From: Muscardinus avellanarius
Lineage: Eukaryota > Chordata > Mammalia > Rodentia > Gliridae
DNA length: 64,000 nt
Assembly (NCBI GenBank): GCA_963383645.1
Contig: OY726561.1
Coordinates: 136,858,904-136,922,903, forward strand
Direction: 5' to 3'
This document shows, piece after piece, positions 20,026 to 29,545 of the stretch; position 1 is the stretch's first letter, and each line of letters opens with the position of its first letter. Under the pieces are notes generated by a model that searched no databases, was not told where the DNA came from, and saw only the letters and a program-made list of their open reading frames with translations. The position numbers and the translations under genes are program-made.

Positions 20026-20219
20026 AGAGCCAGGTGGTGGCACATGCTTGTAATCCCAGTACCTGGGAGGCTGAGATGGGAGGATTGCAGGTTCACAGCC
20101 AACCTCACCTACTTAGTGAGGCCCTTTGCAACTTAGTGAGATCTGTTTCGAAATAAAGAATAAAAAAGGACTGGGGTATATCTTGGAGGTAGAATGCCCC
20201 TGGTTCCATCCCCAGTACC
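20026..20219 (+). mobile_element. B1-dID SINE, CA-tailed type
   Basis: AGAGCCAGGTGGTGGCACAT to CATCCCCAGTACC, followed by about seven CA units (20220-20232). It sits between antisense relatives. Confidence 0.92.
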
Positions 20220-20235
20220 ACACACACACACAAAT

Positions 20236-20362
20236 TGAAATAGGGTCTCATTAAGTTGCTAAGGGCCTTGCTAAATTGATGAGTTTGGCCTTGAACCTGC
20301 AATTCTCTTATTTTAGCCTACCAAATACTGGGATTACAGGTATGTGCCACCACACCTGGCTA
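20236..20362 (-). mobile_element. B1-type SINE half, antisense
   Basis: TTGAAATAGGGTCTCATTAA to GCCACCACACCTGGC. Confidence 0.88.
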
Positions 20363-20364
20363 CT

Positions 20365-20578
20365 TATTTATTTTTGGTACTGGAGATTGAGCTAAGGGAC
20401 ATTCTTCCTCAGAGCTACAGCCCCAGCCCTTTTTATTTTTTGTTTTGAAGCAGGGTCTAGATAAGTCACTGAGGGTCTCAGTAAGTTGCTGAGACTGGCC
20501 TTGAGCCTTTAGCCAGAGATCCACCCGTCTCAGCCTCCCAAGTACTGGGATTACCTCTGTTCCCCACTACACCCAGCT
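20365..20578 (-). mobile_element. B1-dID SINE, antisense
   Basis: TTTTTGGTACTGGAGATTGA to CCCCACTACACCCAGC. Confidence 0.9.
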
Positions 20579-20837
20579 GTCTCTAGCGGATTTTAAATCC
20601 ATACAGTGGGCATAGAGGGTTTTCCCATCATCAGCTCATTTTCTTGGAAGATCATGGTGCAGGCCTACACTCAGGACAAATGATTACGCCTCCCTCCCTG
20701 ACCCTGCTAGCTATGTGCACACCACCCTCCTGAATAGTTCCTTCTGATCTTCTGATACTGGGACCTAACGCTCAAAATTATAAAGAGCAGAGTTCCCTGT
20801 TAGGGAAAGCACACACCCCACTGAAGCCCCCATGTGT
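20579..20837. other. Unassigned sequence
   Basis: About 260 bases between SINEs, nothing recognised. Confidence 0.3.
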
Positions 20838-21050
20838 TTGTATTTATTTATTTGTTTGTTTGTTTGTTTATGGTGCTAGGGATGGAACCCAGAGGTATTC
20901 TACCTCTGAGTTATACCCCCAGCCCTATTTTATTCTTTTTATTTTGAAACAGAATCTCACTAAATTGCTGAGGCTGACCTCGAGCCTGTGATCCTCCTGT
21001 CTCAGCCTCCCAGGTATGGGATTATAGGTGTGCACCACTATGCCTGGCTC
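20838..21050 (-). mobile_element. B1-dID SINE, antisense, with (TTTG)n tail
   Basis: (TTTA/TTTG)n at 20838-20868 is the complement of the A-rich tail; then GGTGCTAGGGATGGAACCCA to ACCACTATGCCTGGC. Confidence 0.92.
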
Positions 21051-21428
21051 CAGTGTGGTTCTGAATACCCCCTGGGCTGGTGTTCCTAGTGCCCAACAGG
21101 AGACACTGCCAAGAGGCCAGGGATGGATTAATGGCGTGGAACAGAAAACCCCAAGAGATGAGCCATTAGTCTTTGACAGGTTTTGGGAGAGAGGAGAGAG
21201 ACAGCATTGGCGTGAAAGAATGAGCTGAGATCTGATTTGACTCCCTGAACCTGCTGTGCCTCTCACCCGCCTGCTGCCCGCCTTTGCTGATTCTCGCTGT
21301 CCCTGTCTCTTCTCTTTCCTTTCCCTGACAGATGCTGAAATTATTTTGACCTTGCCCAACACGTCCACAGAGATGGTCCTCTGCTTCTTCCCTTCGGAGG
21401 GGTGGGGCCCCGCCTGAGGCTCTGTGTC
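21051..21428. other. Unassigned sequence
   Basis: No repeat identified. Confidence 0.35.
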
Positions 21429-22060
21429 CTTGAACTTTTTTATTTTTAAATATACTCCTATGGGATTGTAATCATACATCACAGGTAGGTTCAGGGTGAC
21501 AGAAACACACACAACACTGGGGGTCTCTCCCTCCGAATCCCACTCCGCTCCTCTCTTCCCGTTGCGGTAGAGATGGCGTAGTGATGTCTTCTTACACGCA
21601 CATGGCCTTAGTTGAACTGTCTCCTCCCTTAATCCTCCTTCCCCATCCCAGCCTCCACTCCTCAGCCCCTTCCACTGTCCTCCTGGTCGCTCTCCTCATG
21701 TACCTGAAGTCCCCTATTCTTCCTATTTCTCTCTTGTTTCCACTTACAAGAGAGAACATAAGATCCTTGACTTTCTGAGACAGGCTGATCTCACTTAACT
21801 AATGGTCTCTAGTTCCATCCATTTTCCTAAAAATGACATAATTTTGTTCTTCTTTATGGCTGCGTAAAACTCCATTGTGTTAAAAACCCCGTTCCTCTAT
21901 CTATTCATCTGTTGATGGACACCTCGGTTGGTTCCACACTTTATTTTTATACTTTTGTTGGTACATTAGAGCCTAATATCATAACATTATATAATTTAGC
22001 CATTGTGAACTGTGCTGCCAGAATGGTTTTTCTCCTTTGACCTTGATGTTTGGTTGATAT
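21429..22060 (-). mobile_element. L1 3' end, antisense
   Basis: Begins at the 3'UTR terminus (GATTGTAATCATACATCACA) and runs back through a C-rich 3'UTR into ORF2 (CATTTTCCTAAAAATGACAT, ACTCCATTGTG, CTGTTGATGGACACCTCGG). No intact frame. Confidence 0.85.
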
Positions 22061-22069
22061 CCTATGAGC

Positions 22070-22380
22070 AGAAGTCAAATTGGAGGTCAAGACTGGCCGA
22101 TCTCTATGGTAACATAATATTCTCGAGTTCCGCTCATTTTCCTATAAATGACATAATTTTGTTCTTGTTTATGATTGAGTAAAATTCCATTGTGTGTTTA
22201 AACCACAATTTCTTTATCCATCCATTGGTAGACAGATACCTAGGTTGGTCCTATCACTTGGCTATTGTGTCTACGCTGCTCTAAATGTGGCCACGCATGT
22301 ATCACTGTAGTCTTCTGACTCTGAATCTTTTGGAAAGATTGAAGAGTGCTATAGCCAGGTCATAAGGTGGTTCCATTCTA

Positions 22381-22383
<3 letters not shown>
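22070..22383 (-). mobile_element. Second L1 3' fragment, antisense
   Basis: Carries again the ORF2 segment seen just before (TTTTCCTATAAATGACATAA, GGTAGACAGATACCTAGGTT), so two L1 copies lie in the same orientation. Confidence 0.8.

Positions 22384-22420
<37 letters not shown>
22384..22420. repeat. (TG)n microsatellite
   Basis: About 18 TG units, the complement of a CA-tailed SINE end. Confidence 0.97.
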
Positions 22421-22616
22421 TACTGGGGATGGAACCCAGGGGCATTCTACCTCCGAGCTACACCCTCAGCCCAATTTTTTACTCTTTATTTTGAAACAGG
22501 GTCTCACTAAGTTGCGGAGGGCCTCACTAAGTAGCTGAGGCTGGCCGTGAACCTAGATCCTCCGGTCTCAGCCTCCTAAGTATTGGGATTACAAGCTTGT
22601 GCCACCACACCTGGCT
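22417..22616 (-). mobile_element. B1-dID SINE, antisense, CA-tailed type
   Basis: TGTGGTACTGGGGATGGAAC to TGTGCCACCACACCTGGC. Confidence 0.95.
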
Positions 22617-23124
22617 TAATAGCTGGTATTTTTATAATGTCTTCATAATAAAACTGATATCATGATTCCCAGGCCAAATCAACCCAAGTAAAACTTGAAT
22701 ATGGTCACAAATAAGATTTGCTTCCAAAAAGGCCTGGTGCTTTGAAATATGAATCGGAGTTCTCTTTCATTTTGACTTTTGGCCGTAGTGAGATTCATTA
22801 CAAAAGCAATTTCTTGCTCTGAGTAACTGGCATTTTCTTCCAAGCAAGGATGCTGCTAGCCCATTCAGCATCTCTGCACAAAGCAGACAAAGGCGCCCTT
22901 CTTTGGACAAATAGTCCCACAAATAGTGTACACTCTGGTGTACAGCCTGGGACTTGAACCAGGAGTCATTGTTCGGTAAAGAACCTGCACAACTGCACTT
23001 GGTAACTTTGCTTCTGAGGCACACCCGGAGTCAAATTCATTCATTCCCCAAACATCAGGAGAACAGCTGAGGATGTTGCAGAACAAACACCAGATCCCTG
23101 GACGATCTCTTTGGCTAAATCCTC
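22617..23124. other. Unassigned unique sequence
   Basis: No transposable element seen. Two minus-strand frames overlap here (22767-23086) without domain or splice support. Confidence 0.4.
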
Positions 23125-23265
23125 CTACTGGGCACTGGCATTACTATTTCACACATAAGGCGGTTAAAACATTTGCCAAAGGCACCATAATTAGTTAAGC
23201 AATGGAGAGAGAATTTGATCCCAGGATTCTCTAACCCCAAAGGTGTGTTCTTCTAGCCTCACTCT
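23125..23265 (+). mobile_element. MIR SINE, 3' part
   Basis: CACATAAGGCGGTTAAAACA, then TTTGCCAAAGGCACCATAAT and GAATTTGATCCCAGGATTCT follow the MIR order (ACTGAGG.. GGTTAAG, TTGCCCAAGGTCAC, GGGATTCGAACCCAGG). Ancient mammalian repeat. Confidence 0.65.
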
Positions 23266-23524
23266 TATGGAAACACAAATAAGTACAAAGTGTGGTTCCT
23301 TCTCTTTGGGGGGCTCAGGCCAACTGGGGAGATAGGCAAGATCTAGAAAAGTATCAGCTACTCCCTTCATGGAAGCCACATCTTTTTCTGGTTTACTGCT
23401 GGGCCTTAGTGGACCAGTGTATTTGGGAGCCTAGGATCTTGGGAGGGACCTTTTGGGTTTATGCTGTCCCACACATCACAAGCAACTAGCAAGGTGTGGG
23501 CTTTGCTCAAGATTATGCAGTTAC
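23266..23524. other. Unassigned sequence
   Basis: About 260 bases without recognised repeats. Confidence 0.3.
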
Positions 23525-23721
23525 AGCCAGGCGTGGTGGTGCATACCTCTGATCTCAGTACTTGGGAGGCTGAGAAAGGAGGATCGCAGGTTCAAGATGA
23601 GCCCCAGCTACTTAGTGAGGCGCTTAGCAGCCCAGTGAGACCCTGTTTCAAAAACAAAAAATAAAAAGGGCTGGAGGTGTAGCTTGGAGGTAGAATGTCT
23701 CTGAATTCAACAACCAGTACC
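23525..23721 (+). mobile_element. B1-dID SINE
   Basis: GCCAGGCGTGGTGGTGCATA to CAACAACCAGTACC, followed by an (AAT)n-like tail. Confidence 0.92.
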
Positions 23722-24334
23722 ATTAATAATTAATAATAATAACAAATGATAAATAAAATATTATATAGCTATTAACAGGTAAGATCAAAGATCCAGTGAA
23801 GGTTGCGAGAGCCGCCATAGCCGTTGAGCTGGGTGGACCCCGCCCTTGTGTGGGATCACAGCTACTTGAGAAAATATCATTTTGATATTCTCAAATAGTC
23901 TTCTCAAAAATACGATTTCCTCTGGTAGTTGTGAGGTGGGGGCAGTGAGGGCTGTGTTACTTGTGCCCCCATCTTGACTGGCTCATCAAATCTCCATCTG
24001 GTACCAGTGTTCCTGGGGGCTGAGGTGGCTGGCCAGCGCCTGCTTCAGGGACACAGCCTGGACCATGCCTGGCTCCATACCCCCAGGTGGGTCCTCAGGG
24101 ATTCCTGTGTTTCAGAATCATTTAATACCATGGGATGCTCAAAAGACTGAAGAGAGGAGAGGCCTTCCCGGGGGCCTGAGTGGGACTCCAAGGCCTGCAG
24201 TGGCTTCTCCTTGCTGTAGGGAAGCCGTCAGTTCCCATGTGAGCAAAGACATCTCATGTAACCACCGGCTTCTACTTTTTCATCCATCCAAGCACGATGT
24301 CACCCACGAACCTGCCTTCTTCAAGAGGATGTAG
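23722..24334. other. Unassigned unique sequence
   Basis: AT-rich tail area, then about 500 bases without recognised repeats. Confidence 0.35.
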
Positions 24335-24510
24335 CGTGAGAACAGCAACGCTTCACTTGTGTTAAGCACTCTCTGTGTGCCAGACGTCGCCCTACAGCCC
24401 GGTGACGCAGGGCTAGTTTAGTTCCCACAGGCTATGAATAGGCAGTCTTCCACTACTCTCTCCACGTTACAGACAGGGAAACCGAGGCACAGCAAGGCTA
24501 AGTGACTTTA
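24335..24510 (+). mobile_element. MIR SINE
   Basis: CTTGTGTTAAGCACTCTCTG, TGTGCCAGACGTCGCC, then CGTTACAGACAGGGAAACCG and AGGCACAGCAAGGCTAAGTG match MIR over most of its length. Confidence 0.85.
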
Positions 24511-24523
24511 AGATTTTATGGCA

Positions 24524-24691
24524 ACAAGATGTGATGGCGTGTGCCGATAGTCCCTGTACTTAAGAGGCTGAGACAGGAGGCTCTCCGCTCTGAGACCAGC
24601 CTCAGCAACTTAGATCCTATTTCAAGTTAAAAAATCAAAAGGGCTGTGAGTGTAGCTCAGAGATATGGAGCCCCTGGGTTCAATCCCCAGC

Positions 24692-24693
<2 letters not shown>
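24524..24693 (+). mobile_element. B1-dID SINE, old, with CA repeat
   Basis: Diverged dimer ending TTCAATCCCCAGCAAAACA; about 21 CA units follow at 24694-24736. Confidence 0.88.

Positions 24694-24736
<43 letters not shown>
24694..24736. repeat. (CA)n microsatellite
   Basis: About 21 CA units. Confidence 0.97.
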
Positions 24737-24737
<1 letters not shown>

Positions 24738-25199
24738 TATTCTATGGTAAAAAAGCGGTGATGCCAAGTTTTAATCCAGGTATGTTGGTTATATCGCCTC
24801 CAAGAGCACTCTGCTGTGTGCTGTTCACATCCAGATATTATTGCCGTATTATTTTCCTCGGTGAGAGGCACCCACAGGGATGAGCTAGGGCTGGGGCTGA
24901 GCCATTGCCAAGGACCAGCCATCCACAATCCTAAATGATGCTACGAGTCCTTGCCCATAGACTTCAGGCGAAGCCATTCGGCCACTAATCACCAAGCTGG
25001 CCTCCAGGCTCGAAAGCACCGGGAGGTCGCCAGCAGCCATTGGCCTCTGTGGGCCGAGGTGGCAAGATGGCTTTGGGGCACATCCTATAGCTCTCTTGGT
25101 ATTTTGGCCATAACACATGATGGAGAATGCTTATGTCTTAGAGGCCAAAGGGAGTCTGAGAACAGGGGTTCTCTGTGAAGACCGCCTGTGGGATGGATT
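24737..25199. other. Unassigned unique sequence
   Basis: No repeats recognised; several short overlapping frames. Confidence 0.35.
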
Positions 25200-25860
25200 A
25201 TTCTTTCCCCAAGCACGCATGCGCCTAAGGAAGTATCAGTCCGAAGGCCACAGATGGGTCCAAAGATTCCATTCCATCACTGAAATCACAGCTAATAATC
25301 TGAAAGTGTTTCTGAAGGCAACCAGTCATCCTATTTGGCGGTACCTTCAATTAGCATTTACATAATTTAATAACAAAGCCGTCACCCTCTCGATTAACAG
25401 GACTGTCACAATGCTGATACTGATGAGAACTGGCACACACTCTGGCTTTGCCGTCCTTCTTATTTTCTCAATCCATTAAAAATATTTTTTTCCCCTCCTG
25501 ATTATTACTCTTTTCAATAAGGTCTGAGCGATTTCTTTGCCTCTGAGCTATTCATTTATCTTGATTTTCTGGCATAGGAAAATAAAAAAAACAGGAGCCC
25601 TTAAAAATTCCTCCAGGAACGTGGCTCCATCCATTTATTCATGAACAAGCGCGGCAGGGCTGAAATCAGGCAAGTCTTTCACGGGAGTATCAACAGAAGA
25701 GCGGAAAGTAGATAATCTTGTATTAGATTACAGTGGATAAGAGAACTGGCATCCAAGCGGTAGCAGCTCTCTCTAATTGTAATCATCCATCCATTAGGCG
25801 AAAGCCTTAAACACACATCAAGGTCTTCGGGCTTGAACACTGCTCTAAATGCTCTCTTCA
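25200..25860. other. Repeat-free AT-rich block, possible conserved non-coding element
   Basis: More than 650 bases with no transposable element, flanked by repeat-dense DNA. It holds several homeodomain-like cores (CAATTAGCATTTACATAATT, CTCGATTAACAGG, TAATTGTAATC) and no long open frame. The character resembles developmental enhancers, but conservation cannot be tested here. Confidence 0.35.
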
Positions 25861-26163
25861 CAGGGGGTAGCCATTACTTGTAGTGTCGTGAGCAGAGGGA
25901 CAGTTCCACAGGGGCCCCGAGAGACAGCTAAACATGCCTGTCCAAACAGAAAGTGAGGCACCCGCTAGATGCAAGGGGGAAATGCAAGTCAGCAGTGGAG
26001 AATCGGAGGACACCTTGGGTAGGGGAGAAAGATTAACCTCGTCGAGGGGCAGGTGGACCCCATGCACCTGCAGAAATGGTGGCCTAAGCTGCACACACTC
26101 TTGCTCACGTGGCATTCCACATCGGGAAGCACAACAGGTATGGAATCCAGAGGAAATGTCAGA
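25861..26163. other. Unassigned sequence
   Basis: GC-moderate DNA before a SINE nest; frames on both strands, none with family likeness. Confidence 0.3.
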
Positions 26164-26292
26164 GCTGGGTGCGGTGGCATACACCTGTAATCTCAGTCCT
26201 TGAGAGGCTGAGATAGGAGAATCAGAGTTCGAGGCCAGCCTCAGCAACTTAGTGAGACCTTGTTTTAAAATTAAAAATAAAATAGGGCTGGG
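26164..26292 (+). mobile_element. B1-dID SINE A, left part of a nest
   Basis: AGCTGGGTGCGGTGGCATAC to TTGTTTTAAAATTAAAAATA, ending in the first bases of its right half (AGGGCTGGGG), where SINE B inserted. The remainder of its right half appears to be at 26792-26822. Confidence 0.85.
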
Positions 26293-26430
26293 GAGCCAGG
26301 TGCGGAGGCGCATGCTTGTAATCCCAGTACTTGGGAGGCTGAGACAGGAGGATTGTGGTTCACAGACAGCCTCAGCTACTTAGTGAGGTCCTTTGCAACT
26401 CAGTGAGACCCTGTTTCAAAATAAGGAATA
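26293..26430 (+). mobile_element. B1-dID SINE B, left part of a nest
   Basis: GAGCCAGGTGCGGAGGCGCA to TTTCAAAATAAGGAATAAA, interrupted there by SINE C. Its right half resumes at 26690-26744. Confidence 0.88.
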
Positions 26431-26630
26431 AAGAGCCGGGCGTGGTGGCACAGGCTTGTAATCCCATTGCTTGGGAGGCTGAGACAGGAGGATCGCACAG
26501 GTTCTAAGCCAGCCTCAGCTGCTTCGTGAGGTTCTCAGCAACTCAGTGAGACCCTGTTTCCAAATAGAGTATAAAATAGGTCTGGGAGTATAGCTCAGAG
26601 GTAGAAAGCCCCTGGGTTCCACCCTCAGTA

Positions 26631-26632
<2 letters not shown>
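26431..26632 (+). mobile_element. B1-dID SINE C, complete, innermost
   Basis: GAGCCGGGCGTGGTGGCACA to CCACCCTCAGTACC, the AGGTCTGGGAGTATAGCTCA right-half type. Its tail is the CA repeat at 26633-26671. Confidence 0.93.

Positions 26633-26671
<39 letters not shown>
26633..26671. repeat. (CA)n microsatellite
   Basis: About 19 CA units between nested SINEs. Confidence 0.97.
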
Positions 26672-26674
<3 letters not shown>

Positions 26675-26689
26675 CAAAAAAGAACAAAA

Positions 26690-26743
26690 AATAGGGCTGG
26701 GAGTATAGCTTGGAGGTAGAATGCCCCTGGGTTCCATCCCCAG

Positions 26744-26744
<1 letters not shown>
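26690..26744 (+). mobile_element. Right half of nested SINE B
   Basis: AAAAATAGGGCTGGGAGTAT then GGTTCCATCCCCAGAAACAC; an ID half without its own left half, completing SINE B. Confidence 0.85.

Positions 26745-26791
<47 letters not shown>
26745..26791. repeat. (CA)n microsatellite
   Basis: About 23 CA units following the ID half. Confidence 0.97.
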
Positions 26792-26794
<3 letters not shown>

Positions 26795-26822
26795 GACTGG
26801 GGGTGTACCCTCGTCCCCCAAA
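26792..26822 (+). mobile_element. Truncated ID half, probable end of SINE A
   Basis: CTAGGACTGGGGGTGTACCC, then cut short. Confidence 0.6.
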
Positions 26823-26890
26823 AGAGAGAACGTCAGAGAAAGAAAAAGAACATTTAAGTGCATTTTCAAATGATTTTAAAATTTGTTTAG

Positions 26891-27092
26891 AGGCCGGGCG
26901 TGGTGGCGCACGCTTGTAATCCCCGTGCTTGGGAGGCTGAGACAGGAGAATCGCACAGGTTCAAAACCAGCCTCAGCTACTTAGTGAGGCTCTCGGCAAC
27001 TTAGTGAGACCCTGTTTCCAAATAAAGTATAAAATAGGTCTGGGAGTATAGCCCGGAGGTAGAAAGCCCCTGGGTTCCACCCTCAGTACCAC
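26891..27092 (+). mobile_element. B1-dID SINE
   Basis: AGGCCGGGCGTGGTGGCGCA to CCACCCTCAGTACC, with seven CA units. Young, CpG rich. Confidence 0.95.
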
Positions 27093-27106
27093 ACACACAC
27101 ACACAA

Positions 27107-27920
27107 AAGAAAATTTGTTTAGAAACTATAAGTACACGTGATTTAAAAATTTCTGCTTTTTTTTTTTTTAGGAAACGTATTTTCAACAGTGTCATTGTTA
27201 TAAAAACAGCAAAGAGAGGCTAAGAAGTGTTTCAAATGAAAGAGACACACTAACTAATGGGACTGTGTGATCTTAGACTGGATCCCATTCAGGGGAAAAC
27301 ACATACCATAAAGCACATCCCAGTTGGTAAACTTGGAATAGGAACAATGGATTAGATGAGAGCCTGGTAATGATATTAAATTCAGTGAAATTGGTAGGTC
27401 TACGTGTGTAAGCAAGAGTACACCGCTCTTAGGAAATGCATGTTGGGGTGCACGGGAGGCGAATGGCATGACACACGGAGCGCGTTCTCAGGAGGTTTAG
27501 AGATAATTATGCACGCAGTTTGATATGGCAAATGGGCAAAACGTTAATATTCAGTAAATATGAATAGTGGGGAAGACCAACACCGCCTCCGCACCCTGTG
27601 AGGAGTCTGAAGAGTCAGATGCAGAAGGGAGAGCAGAGCGGTGTTTCCTAGGGCCGGGCGAGGGCGAGGTGGCGAGTCTCTAACCAGTGAGCAGAGCGTC
27701 TCAATGACTACGGACGAGAGAGCTCTGGTGAGCTGCGGTGCAACCCGGTGCCTGGAGCTAGCAACACGGTACAGTCCGCTTAGAAATTTGTTAAGCCAGC
27801 AGATTCCATGCTAAACACTTTCATTATAATAAAAAATATTAAAATGAGTATAGATGGGTTCTTTGTACTATTCTTGCAACTTTTCTATAAAGTTGAAATT
27901 AGATATATTTAAATATATAT
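27107..27920. other. Unassigned unique sequence
   Basis: About 800 bases without recognised repeats; 27560-27780 is richer in CpG (GAGGGCGAGGTGGCGAGTC) but no exon is evident. Confidence 0.4.
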
Positions 27921-28116
27921 TAGCTGGGCGTGGTGGCGCACACTTGTAACCCCTGCGCTTTGGGAGGAGGAGACAGGAGGATCGCGCAGTTTCGAAGCCA
28001 GCCACGCTGGCTTAAGAGACCCTGTTTCCAAATAAAAAAGTATAAAAATAGGTCTGGGAGTGTAACCTGAGGTTGAAGGGTTTCCAGGAACCCCAGTACC
28101 ACCACCACCACCACCA

Positions 28117-28117
<1 letters not shown>
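27921..28117 (+). mobile_element. B1-dID SINE, short-stem subtype
   Basis: GCTGGGCGTGGTGGCGCACA; CGAAGCCAGCCACGCTGGC; GGTTTCCAGGAACCCCAGTA. A (CCA)n stretch, a run of about 30 A and (TA)n to about 28175 follow. Confidence 0.93.

Positions 28118-28175
<58 letters not shown>
28118..28175. repeat. Poly(A) and (TA)n
   Basis: Long A run from the SINE tail passing into about 13 TA units. Confidence 0.95.
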
Positions 28176-28178
<3 letters not shown>

Positions 28179-28200
28179 GTTGAAATTAGGTAATATAGGT

Positions 28201-28366
28201 TTTTTTTTGGGGGGGAGGTGATGCAGGGGATTGAACCCAGGGGCATTCTACCACTGAGCTACACCCTCAGCCCTATTTTATTTTCTATTTCGAAACAGTG
28301 TCTCACTAAATGGCAGAGGCCTCCCAAGTACTAGAATTTCAGGTATGTACCACCAGGCCTGACAAA
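28201..28366 (-). mobile_element. B1-dID SINE, antisense, internal deletion
   Basis: AGGGGATTGAACCCAGGGGC to TACCACCAGGCCTGAC; the middle of the B1 half is missing. Confidence 0.88.
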
Positions 28367-28410
28367 GTTGAACCATTAACAGATAAAAAGCGCCCCCTCC
28401 TCTCTCTTTT

Positions 28411-28617
28411 TGTGGTACTGGGGTAGAAACCCAGAGGCTTTCTACCTCTGGCCTATATTCCCAGACCTATTTTTTTATACATTATTTGTAAACAGGGTCT
28501 CACTAAGTTTCTGAGAGCCTCACTAAGTAGCTGAGGCTGGCTTTGAACCTGTGCGATCCTCCTGTCTCAGCCTCCCAAGCACTGGGATTACAAGTGTGCA
28601 TCACCACACCCGGCTGG
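28411..28617 (-). mobile_element. B1-dID SINE, antisense
   Basis: GTGGTACTGGGGTAGAAACC to GTGCATCACCACACCCGGC. Confidence 0.93.
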
Positions 28618-28619
28618 TC

Positions 28620-29460
28620 TTTTTTGAAATAACTTGATTATATCAAACTGTCAGTTCTCCCAAAACCGATGCATAAGCCTGACATAACTCTAATCAAAAT
28701 CCTGGTAGGCTTTTGAGTAGAAATTGATAAGCTGACCCTAACATGTAAACGGAGATGCAAAGGACACAGAATAGCCAAAAGAGCTCTGAAAAAGAACCAC
28801 TTTGGAGACTTACAACTATCTGATTTAAAAACTTACTACATAGGGTGTATTCATTTCGAGTCACCCCCTATGCCATTTTGGCATGGGGCTGTATTTCTAT
28901 TTTCTGTATTTTTATCTTTCTAATAAACTTCTTTAAATCTTCAAAAAAAATTAAAAACTTACTACATAATTAAGACAATGTGGTGTTGGCATAATGAAAG
29001 GCATACAGATAATGGGATGGAACTGGAATAAACCCTTATACTTATGTTCCGTTGTTCTTGTTTGCTGGTGGTATGGGGACCGATGCAGTGATGGAACCAG
29101 CCAGGTGTCCATCAGCAAATGAACGGATAAAGGAAATGTGCTATAGACTCGCACAATGGAACACTTTGCAGCCATGGAGAAGAATAAAATCACGTCATTT
29201 GCAGGAAAATGGATGGCTCCGGAGAACATCATGTTAGGTGAGATCAGCTAGACTCAGAAAGTCAAGGGTCATATGTTTTCTTTCATATGCGGACGCTAGA
29301 GAGAAAAACAAATAAGAGGAAGGGAGACAAATCAGGTGGAGGATGAGGACTGTGTGAAGGAGGGAGCGAAGCAAAGGGCAGGTATGGGGAGTGACATCGA
29401 CCAAAATATATTAGGCAAATGTGTGAACAGACCACAACAAAGCCTGCCATTTTGTATAAT
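28620..29460 (+). mobile_element. L1 3' end, sense, interrupted and internally deleted
   Basis: CAAAATCCTGGTAGGCTTTT, TAATTAAGACAATGTGGTG, TGGCATAATGAAAGGCATAC are from the RT-distal part of ORF2. A jump near 29050 leads to GGTGTCCATCAGCAAATGAA, then the ORF2 end and 3'UTR. No intact frame. It carries the insert at 28843-28950. Confidence 0.82.
28843..28950 (+). mobile_element. Retroposed 3' end of an unidentified polyadenylated RNA
   Basis: A 108-base insert in L1 bounded by a perfect 18-base duplication (28825-28842 and 28951-28968, TTAAAAACTTACTACATA). It ends TCTAATAAACTTC, then 14 bases and eight A: a polyadenylation signal at the proper distance from a tail. CCCCTATGCCATTTTGGCATGGGG-like bases near its start form a strong hairpin. 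The site begins TT/AAAA, the L1 endonuclease preference. The source may be a cellular mRNA or an LTR transcript; I do not recognise it. Confidence 0.85.
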
Positions 29461-29545
29461 TACTCTATATAATTATTCTGTATAATTATTATAATAATTA
29501 TAATAATTATTTTAATAATTATATAATTATAAAAAATTTAAAAAG
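29461..29545. repeat. AT-rich simple repeat
   Basis: Irregular (TAAT/ATTA)n between the L1 3' end and unique DNA. Confidence 0.85.
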
